Assembly (NCBI GenBank): GCA_038258425.1
Contig: JBBSPV010000006.1
Span: 1 to 64,000, forward strand
Source: DATLGB01 sp038258425
GTDB taxonomy: Bacteria; Actinomycetota; Thermoleophilia; Solirubrobacterales; Solirubrobacteraceae
Reading direction: 5' to 3'
DNA length: 64,000 bases
Shown piece by piece: positions 16,662-25,341 of the stretch. The translations under genes and the position numbers were made by a program. Each line of letters starts with the position of its first letter. Within the stretch, counting starts at the first letter, position 1. The notes under the pieces are model-generated. The model made no database searches, was not told the DNA's origin, and saw nothing but the letters and a program-made list of their open reading frames with translations.

Positions 16662-17881
16662 GCCACACTCAGGCCGCCGTCGACCGCCTGTTCCGCCGCG
16701 AGGCGGGGCGGGCGGTCGCGACGCTCGCGCGCCTCACCCGCGACCTGGACCGGGCCGAGGAGGCGGTGCAGGCGGCCTTCCTCGTCGCCCTCGAGCGCTG
16801 GCCCACCGCCGGCGTACCCGACGACCCCGCCGCCTGGATCTTCGTCACCGCCCGCCACCGCGCGCTCGACGCGCTGCGAGCGGAGCGGCGGCGGGCCGAC
16901 GCGCGCGCCCTCGAGGCGCTGGCCGCGCCGGAGCCGCCGCAGGAGCCGATCCCCGACGACCGCCTCGCGCTCGTGCTCGCCTGCTGCCACCCGGCCCTCG
17001 CGCTCGAGGCCCGCGTCGCCCTCACCCTGCGCCACGTCGGCGGCCTGGACACCGCGGAGGTCGCGCGGGCCTTCCTCGCGAGCGAGGAGGCCATGGCCCA
17101 GCGCCTGACCCGCGCCCGGCGCAAGCTGCGCGACGCCGGCGTGGCCTTCGAGGTGCCCGACCGCGAGCACATGCCCGAGCGCCTCGACGCGGTGCTCGCG
17201 ACGCTCTACCTCGTCTTCAACGAGGGCTACCGCGCCACTGCGGGCGCGGCCCTCGTGCGGCTCGAGCTGTGCGCGGAGGCGATCCGCCTGGCGCGGCTCG
17301 TGGCGGTGCTCGCCCCCGCCGAGCCCGAGGCGCGCGGCCTGCTCGCACTGCTGCTGCTGCACGACTCGCGCCGCGACGCGCGGCTGGACGCCGACGGCGC
17401 CCTCGTCCTGCTCGGCGACCAGGACCGCGGGCGCTGGGATCGGCGCGAGATCGCGGAGGCCCGCCGCCTGCTGCGCGGCGCCGGGCGCGGGCCCTACGCG
17501 CTGCAGGCGCGGATCGCCGCGGAGCACGCCACCGGGACGACGCACTGGCCCGCCGTGGCCACGCTGTACGCCGAGCTCGACCGTCTCGACCCGAGCCCGG
17601 TGGTGCGGCTGAACGCCGCCGTGGCGATCGCCGAGGCCGAGGGCCCTGAGGCCGGGCTCGCCGCCGCCGAGGCCGCGGGCCGGCTCGGCGCGCTCGACGC
17701 CTACGGCCCCTTCCACGTGACGCGCGCCACGCTGCTGGCCCGGCTCGGCCGGCGCGCCGAGGCGGCCGGCGCGTACGCGCGCGCCGCGGAGCTCACCCCC
17801 AACGCCGTTCAGCGCGCCTTCCTCGCCGACCGCCTGGCCGAGCTCGAGAGCCGGCTCAGCCGATCAGCACCCCCGGATTGA
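16658..17881 (+). CDS. ECF-type RNA polymerase sigma factor of the DGPF-associated group; apparent CTG start
   Basis: 407 residues if translation starts at the CTG at 16658. No in-frame ATG, GTG or TTG exists upstream of 16766, yet family homology (AAVDRLFRREAGRAVATLARLTRD) clearly begins upstream of that. The CTG overlaps the preceding stop as CTGA, the same geometry as the ATGA and GTGA junctions elsewhere here, with GAGG 7 bases upstream. Sigma region 2 covers about residues 10-80 (PAAWIFVTARHRALDALR), region 4 about 110-165 (ALTLRHVGGLDTAEVARAFL), followed by the ~240-residue helical C-terminal extension of this group. Converges on the flavoprotein gene with a 26-base 3' overlap. Confidence 0.85.
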   Translation: MSHTQAAVDRLFRREAGRAVATLARLTRDLDRAEEAVQAAFLVALERWPTAGVPDDPAAWIFVTARHRALDALRAERRRADARALEALAAPEPPQEPIPDDRLALVLACCHPALALEARVALTLRHVGGLDTAEVARAFLASEEAMAQRLTRARRKLRDAGVAFEVPDREHMPERLDAVLATLYLVFNEGYRATAGAALVRLELCAEAIRLARLVAVLAPAEPEARGLLALLLLHDSRRDARLDADGALVLLGDQDRGRWDRREIAEARRLLRGAGRGPYALQARIAAEHATGTTHWPAVATLYAELDRLDPSPVVRLNAAVAIAEAEGPEAGLAAAEAAGRLGALDAYGPFHVTRATLLARLGRRAEAAGAYARAAELTPNAVQRAFLADRLAELESRLSRSAPPD

Positions 17882-19430
17882 GGACGCCGGCCGGGTCGAG
17901 GGCCGCCTTCGCCGCCGCCAGGGCGGCCGCGAAGGGGTCGGGCCGCTCGGCGTCGTACCAGGGCCGGTGGTCGCGGCCCACGGCGTGGTGGTGGGTGATC
18001 GTCGCGCCGGCCCGCTCGATCGCCGAGCTCGCCGCCGCCTTGACGGCGCCCCAGGCCTCGACCTCCTCCCCCCGGGCCACCGGCGCGAGGCACGTGAAGT
18101 ACGGCGCCGCGCCGTCCGGATAGGCGTGCGTGATGCGGACGGTGACCGAGCCGGCGCCGCAGACAGTCTCCAGCGCCGCCTGCGCCGCCTCGCGCACCCC
18201 CTCCACCACCGCGTCGAAGCGCTCCCAGGTGACCGCGGTCTCGAACGTCTCCGACAGCACGCCCATGCCCACCAGGGTGTCGCGCACGTAGGGCGCCCTG
18301 AGGAAGGCGTCGCGCCAGGCGCCCGCGGCGCCCTCGCCGCCACCGGACTCCCGCGCCCGCCCGCCGTGCTCGCGGGCGAGGCCCAGAGCGTGCTCCATCG
18401 CCTCGCCGACGGGCGCGCCGGAGGATTCGAAGCCGAGCACGAGCAGGGCCGCGCTGCCGTCCCCGGCGAAGGTCAGCGCCGCCTCGGCGGCGTTCAGCAG
18501 GCGGCAGTTGGAGGGCTGGAGGCCGGACTGCACGATCGCCCGCACCGCCTGGGCCCCGGCCGCGAAGGTATCGAAGGCGACGGTCGCTCCGCGGCGCTCC
18601 CGCGGGCGAAGCAGCACGCGCACCCACGCCTCGGTGATCACGCCGAGCGTGCCCTCCGAGCCGAGCAGCAGGCGGTCGGGGGACGGCCCCGCGCCCGAGG
18701 CCGGCAGCCGCCGCGTGGCCCAGGCGCCCGACGCCGGCGTGATGGCCCGCACGGCCTCCACGACGTCGTCGACATGGGTCGGCCCCGTCGCGAAGTGGCC
18801 GCCGGCCCGGGTGGCGATCCAGCCGCCGAGCGTCGAGAGCTCGAAGGACTGCGGGAAGAAGCGCAGGGTGAGCCCGTGCTCGGCGAGGGCGCGCTCGAGC
18901 GCCGGCCCGGTGGCGCCGGCCTGGATGCGGGCCGCGCGGGAGACCGGATCCACCTCGGCCACGGCGGCGAGACCCTCGAGCGAGAGCGCGATCGCCCCGG
19001 CGTGGCCCGGACCGGGGACCGCCGCCACGCCGCCCACGACACTCGTCGCCCCGCCCACCGGCGTCACGGCCACCGACGCGGAGGCGGCCCACTCGAGCAC
19101 GCGCTCGACGTCGGCCTCCTCGCGCGCGCGGACGACGAAGTCGGGCGGGTACGGGACCTCGCCGCGCATCCCGCGCACGACGTCGCCGTAGGCCGAGCCC
19201 GTGCCCCAGCGGGCACGGTCGTAGGTCGCGTCCGTCGCGAGGTCGGCCAGGACGGGCGGGATCGGCACCCGTGGCTCGGGCAGCCGCACCGCCTCGAGCG
19301 GCACGGGCGCCTCGACGTCCTCGCGGCCGAAGCCGAGGTGGGCCCGCAGGCCCCGCGCGGCGTCCCGGAGCGCCTTGGGAGCGGGCTGCTCGGCCTCCGT
19401 GCCCCAGCCCCAGTGCTTGCGCCGCGCCAT
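17856..19430 (-). CDS. FAD-binding oxidase, alkyldihydroxyacetonephosphate synthase-like
   Basis: 524 residues from ATG 19430. It opens with RRKHWGWG, the conserved start of bacterial proteins related to alkyl-DHAP synthase and D-lactate dehydrogenase-type (VAO/PCMH) flavoproteins. The FAD-binding PCMH domain spans about residues 90-270 (VTPVGGATSVVGG for the pyrophosphate loop, then FFPQSFELSTLGGWIATRAGG and GSEGTLGVIT). A C-terminal cap domain ends in AKAALDPAGVLNPGVLIG. THHHAVGRDH near 480 matches the His-rich active-site segment of AgpS. True ether-lipid synthesis is possible but unproven. Its 3' end overlaps the convergent sigma gene by 26 bases. Confidence 0.85.
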   Translation of the reverse strand: MARRKHWGWGTEAEQPAPKALRDAARGLRAHLGFGREDVEAPVPLEAVRLPEPRVPIPPVLADLATDATYDRARWGTGSAYGDVVRGMRGEVPYPPDFVVRAREEADVERVLEWAASASVAVTPVGGATSVVGGVAAVPGPGHAGAIALSLEGLAAVAEVDPVSRAARIQAGATGPALERALAEHGLTLRFFPQSFELSTLGGWIATRAGGHFATGPTHVDDVVEAVRAITPASGAWATRRLPASGAGPSPDRLLLGSEGTLGVITEAWVRVLLRPRERRGATVAFDTFAAGAQAVRAIVQSGLQPSNCRLLNAAEAALTFAGDGSAALLVLGFESSGAPVGEAMEHALGLAREHGGRARESGGGEGAAGAWRDAFLRAPYVRDTLVGMGVLSETFETAVTWERFDAVVEGVREAAQAALETVCGAGSVTVRITHAYPDGAAPYFTCLAPVARGEEVEAWGAVKAAASSAIERAGATITHHHAVGRDHRPWYDAERPDPFAAALAAAKAALDPAGVLNPGVLIG

Positions 19431-19472
19431 GGCCGGGACGCTACCGGCGCGCCGCGCCGTACCCTCGACTGC

Positions 19473-20123
19473 GTGGCACTCGAGCCCGGCATCCTCGCGC
19501 GCGGACCCTGGCCGCCGGAGGCCGTGAGCGTCCGCTGGCGCGAGGACGCCTACGAGCCGACGGCGGACCAGACGGCTGGGGCCGACGCGGCCATCGCGGC
19601 GCTGTCGGACCGCGGGTCGCCCTCGCACGACGGGCTCGCGGCGCGGCTCGTCGGCGTGTCCACCGACGACGGGCTCGAGCTGGAGCTGCAGCCCGTGCGC
19701 TGGGGACTGCGGCTCGTGGAGCGCGACGCGCTCGGATCCTTCTCCGTGCAGTGCGTCGTCCGCGACGGTGACGGGCGCTGGCTCGCGGGCCGCCGCGCGG
19801 CCTGGGTCGCGACCTGGGCCGGGCGCTGGGCGCTCGGCGCCGGCGGGGCCGTCGAGGTCGGCGAGAACCCGGCCGAGACGCTCACGCGCGAGCTCGTGGA
19901 GGAGTGGGGCCTGGTGCCGGAGCGCGCTGCCGTCGAGGCCCTGCTGCTGCTGCCGAACCGGATGGCCATGCTCGTCGGCCAGGCCTGGGTGCCGAGCGGC
20001 GCCGAGCTCACCCGCGACGCCGAGCACGACGCCCACGCGTGGTGGGCGCCCGACCCTGCCGACTGGCCGGACGAGGCCGACCCCGCGCTGCGGCGGATGG
20101 CCCGGCTGCTCGAGCTTTCGTGA
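19473..20123 (+). CDS. Nudix hydrolase-like protein
   Basis: 216 residues, GTG start at 19473. The N-terminal ~90 residues are not recognised. Residues ~95-215 are a Nudix domain: the box reads G-GAVEV-GE-N-x6-RELVEEWGL and fits GX5EX7REUXEEXGU, giving the Mg-binding glutamates. Such enzymes hydrolyse nucleoside diphosphates linked to another group; the substrate is not predictable here. The stop codon overlaps the start of the downstream DUF3817 gene as GTGA, and the gene diverges from the flavoprotein gene 42 bases away. Confidence 0.85.
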   Translation: MALEPGILARGPWPPEAVSVRWREDAYEPTADQTAGADAAIAALSDRGSPSHDGLAARLVGVSTDDGLELELQPVRWGLRLVERDALGSFSVQCVVRDGDGRWLAGRRAAWVATWAGRWALGAGGAVEVGENPAETLTRELVEEWGLVPERAAVEALLLLPNRMAMLVGQAWVPSGAELTRDAEHDAHAWWAPDPADWPDEADPALRRMARLLELS

Positions 20124-20434
20124 TCCGCGAACCTGTCCTGCGCCGGCTGTCCTACTGCCACTCGGTGGTCTACCTCTGCCTGCTCTACGTGGCCTACGTC
20201 GACCGCCACGACGGGCTCGTGCTCGTCCTCGGCTGGGCCCACGGGCTGCTGTGGATCGGCATGTCGATCCTCTGCCTGGAGGCCGTCCGGCGGCGCGTGA
20301 TCCCGCTCTGGCTCGGCGTCATGGTCGCGGTGGTCGGCGGCGTCGGGCCGTTCGCCGGATCCATCGGCTTCTGGCTCGAGAAACGGCGCCTGCAGGGAGA
20401 GCGCGACCAGCAGCGAAAAGCTATGCTCGGTTGA
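20120..20434 (+). CDS. DUF3817 small integral membrane protein
   Basis: 104 residues, GTG start overlapping the previous stop codon by 4 bases. About three hydrophobic segments (near YCHSVVYLCLLYVAYV, GWAHGLLWIGMSILCLEA and WLGVMVAVVGGVGPFAGSIGFWL) and a short charged tail. The LGWAHGxLW motif is typical of the DUF3817 family found across actinobacteria. Function unknown. It lies 4 bases upstream of the 2-oxoglutarate dehydrogenase gene, so the three genes are probably co-transcribed. Confidence 0.85.
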   Translation: MIREPVLRRLSYCHSVVYLCLLYVAYVDRHDGLVLVLGWAHGLLWIGMSILCLEAVRRRVIPLWLGVMVAVVGGVGPFAGSIGFWLEKRRLQGERDQQRKAMLG

Positions 20435-20438
20435 CCTG

Positions 20439-23400
20439 ATGGCTGCTGTTGACACGCTGGTCCAAGTGGTGATGCCCGCGATGGGCGATTCGGTCACCGA
20501 GGGCACCGTGCTCGAGTGGCTCAAGGCCGAGGGCGAACCCGTCGCGATCGACGAGGCGCTCGTCGAGGTCTCGACGGACAAGGTCGACGCGGAGGTGCCC
20601 TCGCCGGCCGCCGGCACCGTCGTCAAGCTCCACGTGGCCGTGGGCGACACCATCGAGATCGGCGCCCTGCTGTGCGAGATCTCCCCCGGGCCGTCCCAGC
20701 CGCCCGACCGCGACGGCAACGGCGCGGGCCCAGCCGAGCCGGACCACGCCGACCGCGCGCCGGCCGCCGCCCCGGCGCGCACGGTCGACATCCAGGTCCC
20801 CTCCATGGGGGAGTCCGTCACGGAGGGCGTGATCCTGGAGTGGCTCAAGCAGCCCGGGGACGCGATCGAGGTCGACGACGGCATCGTCGAGGTCTCCACG
20901 GACAAGGTCGACGCCGAGCTGCCCGCGCCCGAAGCCGGCACCCTGACCGCCCAGCTCGCCGAGGCCGGCGACACGGTGACGGTCGGCCAGGTCGTCGCCC
21001 GCATGACCGTCGACGGCGCGAACGCCGGCGAGGCCGCGCCGGCGGCGGCGCCCGAGGCGGGATCGGCGAGCGCCGAGGCGACGACGTCCGCGGCCGCCCC
21101 GGCGGCCGCCCCCGTCTCCGCCGACGTCACTGCCACCCCCGTCGCCCGCCGCGTCGCCGCGGTCGAGGGCGTCGACCTCGCCCGGATCGGCGGTACCGGG
21201 CCGCACGGCCGCATCACGAAGGCCGACGTGCTGGCGGGCGAGGCCGCCCCGGCCGTCGTGCCTGCGGTTACGGCTGCGGCTGTGGCTGCGGGGAGCGCCA
21301 GGCCGTTGAAGGGCGGCGCCGCCACCCTCGCCCGCTACATGGACGAGTCGCGGCAGATCCCGACCGCGACGTCCTTCCGCACGCTCACCGTCACCGCGCT
21401 CGACGGGCGCCGCCAGCAGCTCAAGGCGGCCGGGGAGCGCGTCTCCTTCACGCACCTGATCGCCTACGCCATCGCGAAGGCCGCGACGGAGGAGATGCCG
21501 GGCATGGCCCGCCACTTCCTCGAGCGCGACGGCCGGCCGCACGTCGTCGATGACGGCGCCGTCCACCTGGGGATCGCCGTCGACGTCGAGAAGCGGGACG
21601 GGACCCGCGCGCTCATGGTCCCCGTCATCCGCGACGCGGGACGGCTCGGCTTCCGCGGGTTCCTCGACGCCTTCAACGACCTGATCGCCCGCGCCCGCGA
21701 CAACCAGCTCACCGCCGACGACCTCCAGGGCGCGAACGTCTCGCTCACCAACCCCGGTGGGATCGGCACGGTCGCCTCCGTCCCGCGGCTGATGACCGGC
21801 CAGGGCACGATCGTCGCCACCGGCTCGATCGCCTACCCGGTCGGGCTCGGCCGGATCGGCGCGCAGATCGGCGCCGAGAAGGTCATGACCATGACCTCGA
21901 CCTACGACCACCGGATCATCCAGGGCGCCGAGTCCGGCCGGTTCCTGCAGACCGTGGAGGCCTACCTGCAGGGCGAGCACGGCTTCTACGAGGCGGTCTT
22001 CGCCGACCTCGGGGCGCCGCTCGGCGAGGCGCCGCAGCCGCCCGCTCCGACCGCCGCCGCCGCCGCGCCGCCCCCGCCCGCCGCCGCTCCGGCGCCGCCC
22101 GCCGCCGCGCCCGTGCCGGCGGCCGCGCCCGACGAGCACCTGCTCCAGGCGGTCCAGGCGGCGGTCAGCCTGATCAAGGCCCACCGCACCCACGGCCACC
22201 TCGCCGCGCGGCTGGACCCGTTGGGCTCCGAGCCCGAGGGCGACCCGGCGCTCGATCCCGGACCGCTCGGCCTCACCCCCGAGGTCATGGCCCAGATCCC
22301 GGCCCACATCCTGCGCGTGGCGGTGCCCGGGGCGACGCTCGCCGACGCCCTTCCGCACCTCCACGAGACCTACTGCGGGACCATCGCCTACGAGATCGAG
22401 CACATCGCCTCCCACCGCCAGCGTGTCTGGTTGCGTGAGAAGATCGAGACGGGGGCCTACCGGCAGGCGCTGACGGCGGAGGAGAAGCGGGCGCTGCTGC
22501 GCCGGCTCACCCAGGTCGACGGGCTCGAGCGCTTCCTGCACAAGGCCTACCTCGGCCAGAAGCAGTTCTCCATCGAGGGCCTGGACATGACGGTCCCGAT
22601 GCTCGACGAGCTCACCCAGCTCGCCTACCACCGGGGCGCGAGCGAGATCGTCATCGGCATGGCCCACCGCGGCCGCCTCAACGTCCTCGCCCACAACCTC
22701 GGCCGGCCCTACGAGACGATCTTCCGGGAGTTCGAGGGCGCCTCGGACATCGAGGCGGTCACGACCATCCCGCAGGGCGGCACCGGCGACGTCAAGTACC
22801 ACCACGGCGCCCAGGGCACTTACCAGGTCGACGGCGGCTCGATCATCGTGCGCCTGGAGTCCAACCCGAGCCACCTGCAGTACGTCGCCCCCGTGGTCGA
22901 GGGCGCCACCCGCGCCATCCAGACGACCCGCCAGGGCCCGCACAAGCACATCGACCACACCGCCGCGATGCCGATCGTGCTGCACGGCGACGCCGCCTTC
23001 CCCGGCCAGGGCGTGACCGCCGAGACGCTCAACCTCCAGGGTCTCGACGGTTACTCCGTCGGCGGCACGGTCCACCTGATCACGAACAACCAGGTCGGCT
23101 TCACGACCGACCCGGACGAGGCGCGCTCGACCCGCTGGGCCTCCGACCTCGCCAAGGGCTTCGACGTGCCGATCGTGCACGTCAACGCGGACGACGTCGC
23201 CGCGTGCATCAGCGCCACCCGGCTCGCGTTCGCCTACCGCGAGGAGTTCGGCCACGACGTGCTGATCGACCTCATCGGCTACCGGCGCTGGGGCCACAAC
23301 GAGGCGGACGAGCCGGCCTACACCCAGCCGGAGATGGCGGCGAAGATCAAGGCCAAGACGCCCACGCGCGACCTCTTCGCCCAGGAGCTCGTCGCGGACG

Positions 23401-24761
23401 GGACGGTCACCCAGGAGGAGGCCGACGGCGTGGCCCAGGAGACCTGGGACGGCCTCTCGGCCCGCCACCGCGAGCTCAAGGAGGAGCTCGCCGCGAGCGA
23501 GGCCGAGCAGCCGACGGGCGGCTACGAGCTCGATCGCAGCGCCTCCGTCGAGGTCACGACCGCGGTCGGCGAGGACCGGCTGCGCCAGCTCAACCGCGAG
23601 CTGCTCAAGGTGCCCGAGGGCTTCACCACCCATCCCAAGCTCCAGCGCCAGCTCGACCGGCGGGCGCAGGCCGTCGAGGAGGGCAAGGGGCTCGACTGGG
23701 CGCACGCCGAGGCGCTGGCCTACGCGTCGCTGCTCTCCGAGGGCACGCCGGTGCGCCTGACGGGTCAGGACGTCGAGCGCGGCACCTTCTCGCAGCGCCA
23801 CCTCGTCCTGCACGACGTCAACACGGGCTTCCGCGCCTCGCCGATCCAGAACCTCCCGGGCGCCCTCGCCCCGATGGAGCTGCACAACTCGCCGCTCTCG
23901 GAGATCGCCTGCCTCGGCTTCGAGTACGGCTACGCGCAGGAGGCACCGGAGTCGCTGGTCCTCTGGGAGGCCCAGTTCGGCGACTTCGCGAACTCCGCCC
24001 AGGTCGTCATCGACCAGTTCATCATCAGCGCGCTATCCAAGTGGGGCCAGACCTCGCGGCTGACGCTCCTGCTCCCGCACGGCTACGAGGGCTCGGGGCC
24101 CGAGCACTCCTCGGCCCGGCTCGAGCGGTTCCTCCAGCTCGCGGCCGAGGGGAACATCCGGGTGGCGAACCTCACCACGCCCGCCCAGTACTTCCACCTC
24201 CTGCGCCGCCAGGCGCGGATCGCCAAGCAGCGGCCACTCGTCATCGTCACGCCGAAGCAGCTGCTGCGGCTCCCGCAGGCCACATCCCGCCTGGACCACC
24301 TCTCCGACGCCCGCTTCTACCCCGTGCTCGCCGAGCCGCGGATCGACGAGGAGAAGGTCACGCGCCTGCTGTTCTGCAGCGGCAAGGTGTTCTACGACCT
24401 CAAGGGCCACGCCACCCGCGAGGGCAACGAGGGCGTCGCGATCTCCCGCGTCGAGCTCCTCTACCCCTTCCCGCAGCAGCAGATCATGGAGGAGATCGCG
24501 CGCTATCCGAACCTGCGCGAGGTCATGTGGGTCCAGGAGGAGCCGCGCAACATGGGCGCCCGCGCGCACATGAGCCCGCGCATGCTCCAGATTATGCCCG
24601 ACGACCTCGAGTTCGGCTACGTCGGCCGGCCCGAGCGCGCCTCGCCGGGCGAGGGCTATCCGGCCGCCCACACCATCGAGCAGAACCGCATCATCCGCAC
24701 TGCGCTCGACCTGCGCTCGCCGGTCTCCGCCAACCCGGCGCGGCTGCCGGGCGAGCGCTAG
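20439..24761 (+). CDS. kgd: Fused 2-oxoglutarate dehydrogenase E2-E1 (dihydrolipoamide succinyltransferase / decarboxylase) with two lipoyl domains
   Basis: 1440 residues. Order of domains: lipoyl 1 (about 7-83, lipoyl Lys 48 in VSTDKVDAEV), lipoyl 2 (about 115-192, Lys 156 in the same motif), E3-binding domain (about 231-267, ATPVARRVA ... GPHGRITKADV), E2 acyltransferase (about 290-525, catalytic TYDHRIIQG near 490), Ala/Pro linker (about 530-560), then a complete E1 with N-terminal helical region, TPP site (HGDAAFPGQG near 849) and C-terminal transketolase-like domains. Actinobacterial Kgd/OdhA proteins normally have the E2 catalytic domain but lack lipoyl and E3-binding domains. Here one chain carries all E1 and E2 functions; only E3 is missing. 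It converts 2-oxoglutarate to succinyl-CoA in the TCA cycle. Confidence 0.95.
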   Translation: MAAVDTLVQVVMPAMGDSVTEGTVLEWLKAEGEPVAIDEALVEVSTDKVDAEVPSPAAGTVVKLHVAVGDTIEIGALLCEISPGPSQPPDRDGNGAGPAEPDHADRAPAAAPARTVDIQVPSMGESVTEGVILEWLKQPGDAIEVDDGIVEVSTDKVDAELPAPEAGTLTAQLAEAGDTVTVGQVVARMTVDGANAGEAAPAAAPEAGSASAEATTSAAAPAAAPVSADVTATPVARRVAAVEGVDLARIGGTGPHGRITKADVLAGEAAPAVVPAVTAAAVAAGSARPLKGGAATLARYMDESRQIPTATSFRTLTVTALDGRRQQLKAAGERVSFTHLIAYAIAKAATEEMPGMARHFLERDGRPHVVDDGAVHLGIAVDVEKRDGTRALMVPVIRDAGRLGFRGFLDAFNDLIARARDNQLTADDLQGANVSLTNPGGIGTVASVPRLMTGQGTIVATGSIAYPVGLGRIGAQIGAEKVMTMTSTYDHRIIQGAESGRFLQTVEAYLQGEHGFYEAVFADLGAPLGEAPQPPAPTAAAAAPPPPAAAPAPPAAAPVPAAAPDEHLLQAVQAAVSLIKAHRTHGHLAARLDPLGSEPEGDPALDPGPLGLTPEVMAQIPAHILRVAVPGATLADALPHLHETYCGTIAYEIEHIASHRQRVWLREKIETGAYRQALTAEEKRALLRRLTQVDGLERFLHKAYLGQKQFSIEGLDMTVPMLDELTQLAYHRGASEIVIGMAHRGRLNVLAHNLGRPYETIFREFEGASDIEAVTTIPQGGTGDVKYHHGAQGTYQVDGGSIIVRLESNPSHLQYVAPVVEGATRAIQTTRQGPHKHIDHTAAMPIVLHGDAAFPGQGVTAETLNLQGLDGYSVGGTVHLITNNQVGFTTDPDEARSTRWASDLAKGFDVPIVHVNADDVAACISATRLAFAYREEFGHDVLIDLIGYRRWGHNEADEPAYTQPEMAAKIKAKTPTRDLFAQELVADGTVTQEEADGVAQETWDGLSARHRELKEELAASEAEQPTGGYELDRSASVEVTTAVGEDRLRQLNRELLKVPEGFTTHPKLQRQLDRRAQAVEEGKGLDWAHAEALAYASLLSEGTPVRLTGQDVERGTFSQRHLVLHDVNTGFRASPIQNLPGALAPMELHNSPLSEIACLGFEYGYAQEAPESLVLWEAQFGDFANSAQVVIDQFIISALSKWGQTSRLTLLLPHGYEGSGPEHSSARLERFLQLAAEGNIRVANLTTPAQYFHLLRRQARIAKQRPLVIVTPKQLLRLPQATSRLDHLSDARFYPVLAEPRIDEEKVTRLLFCSGKVFYDLKGHATREGNEGVAISRVELLYPFPQQQIMEEIARYPNLREVMWVQEEPRNMGARAHMSPRMLQIMPDDLEFGYVGRPERASPGEGYPAAHTIEQNRIIRTALDLRSPVSANPARLPGER

Positions 24762-24779
24762 GGCGGGCCCCCCGCGAGG

Positions 24780-25286
24780 TCAGTCGGGCGTGCAGCAGGC
24801 GCCGGCGTCGCCGCCGACCAGGCGCCCGAGCATCGAGCCGAGCAGGCCGACCTCGTCGCAGCTGAGGCGGCCGAGGAAGCGGGCCTCGATGACCTCGAAG
24901 AACGTCTCCTGGGCCTCCCCGACGAGCCGGCGGCCGACCGGCGTGACCGTCGCGTACACGACCCTGGAGTCCGTGTGGCAGGCCTTGCGGGCCGCCAGGC
25001 CGCGCTGCTCGAGGGCGTCGATGACCCGCGACGTGCGGCTCAGCGAGAGCTGCGTGCGTTCGGCGAGTCCGCTCATGCGCAGATGGCCGTCCGGCGCGTG
25101 GGCGAGCCGCGAGAGCACCTCGTAGGCGCTCAGCGTCAGCCCGTGGCGCTCGGCCAGCGCGGCGTCGAGCGCCCGCGTGAGCTCGGCGTGCGCGCGCAGC
25201 AGGCCGAGCCAGGCCGCCTCGCGCTCGGGGGTCAGCGTCTTGAGGCCGTCGCTGGTCTCGAGGAAGGTCGGCTCGACCGTGGCCAT
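24780..25286 (-). CDS. MarR-family transcriptional regulator with C-terminal Cys pair
   Basis: 168 residues. The winged-helix core spans about residues 45-125: LTLSAYEVLSRLA, MSGLAERTQLSLSRTSRVIDALEQRGL and TDSRVVYATVTPVGRRL, the usual helix-turn-helix and wing of MarR proteins. The C-terminus ends GDAGACCTPD, with adjacent cysteines, and another Cys sits in the wing region (KACHTDS). Such cysteines may allow redox sensing, as in OhrR-type MarR proteins, but that is inference. It converges on the kgd gene with an 18-base gap; its target is not evident from the neighbours. Confidence 0.9.
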   Translation of the reverse strand: MATVEPTFLETSDGLKTLTPEREAAWLGLLRAHAELTRALDAALAERHGLTLSAYEVLSRLAHAPDGHLRMSGLAERTQLSLSRTSRVIDALEQRGLAARKACHTDSRVVYATVTPVGRRLVGEAQETFFEVIEARFLGRLSCDEVGLLGSMLGRLVGGDAGACCTPD

Positions 25287-25341
25287 GCCGTCTGAAGTCT
25301 AGGGATCGCGAGCGTAAAGGCGCCAGCCCTGCCGGTCGCGG

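Noticed and set aside
20421..23885. Very long open frame antisense to the E2-E1 gene (over 1100 codons)
   Set aside because: High GC leaves few stop codons in antisense frames. The translation is Arg/Leu/Gly/Asp-rich with no motifs, while the opposite strand encodes a full-length conserved enzyme.
24762..24779. Terminator hairpin after kgd
   Set aside because: The GCGGG/CCCGC pairing is only about five bases with a C-only loop and is not convincing.
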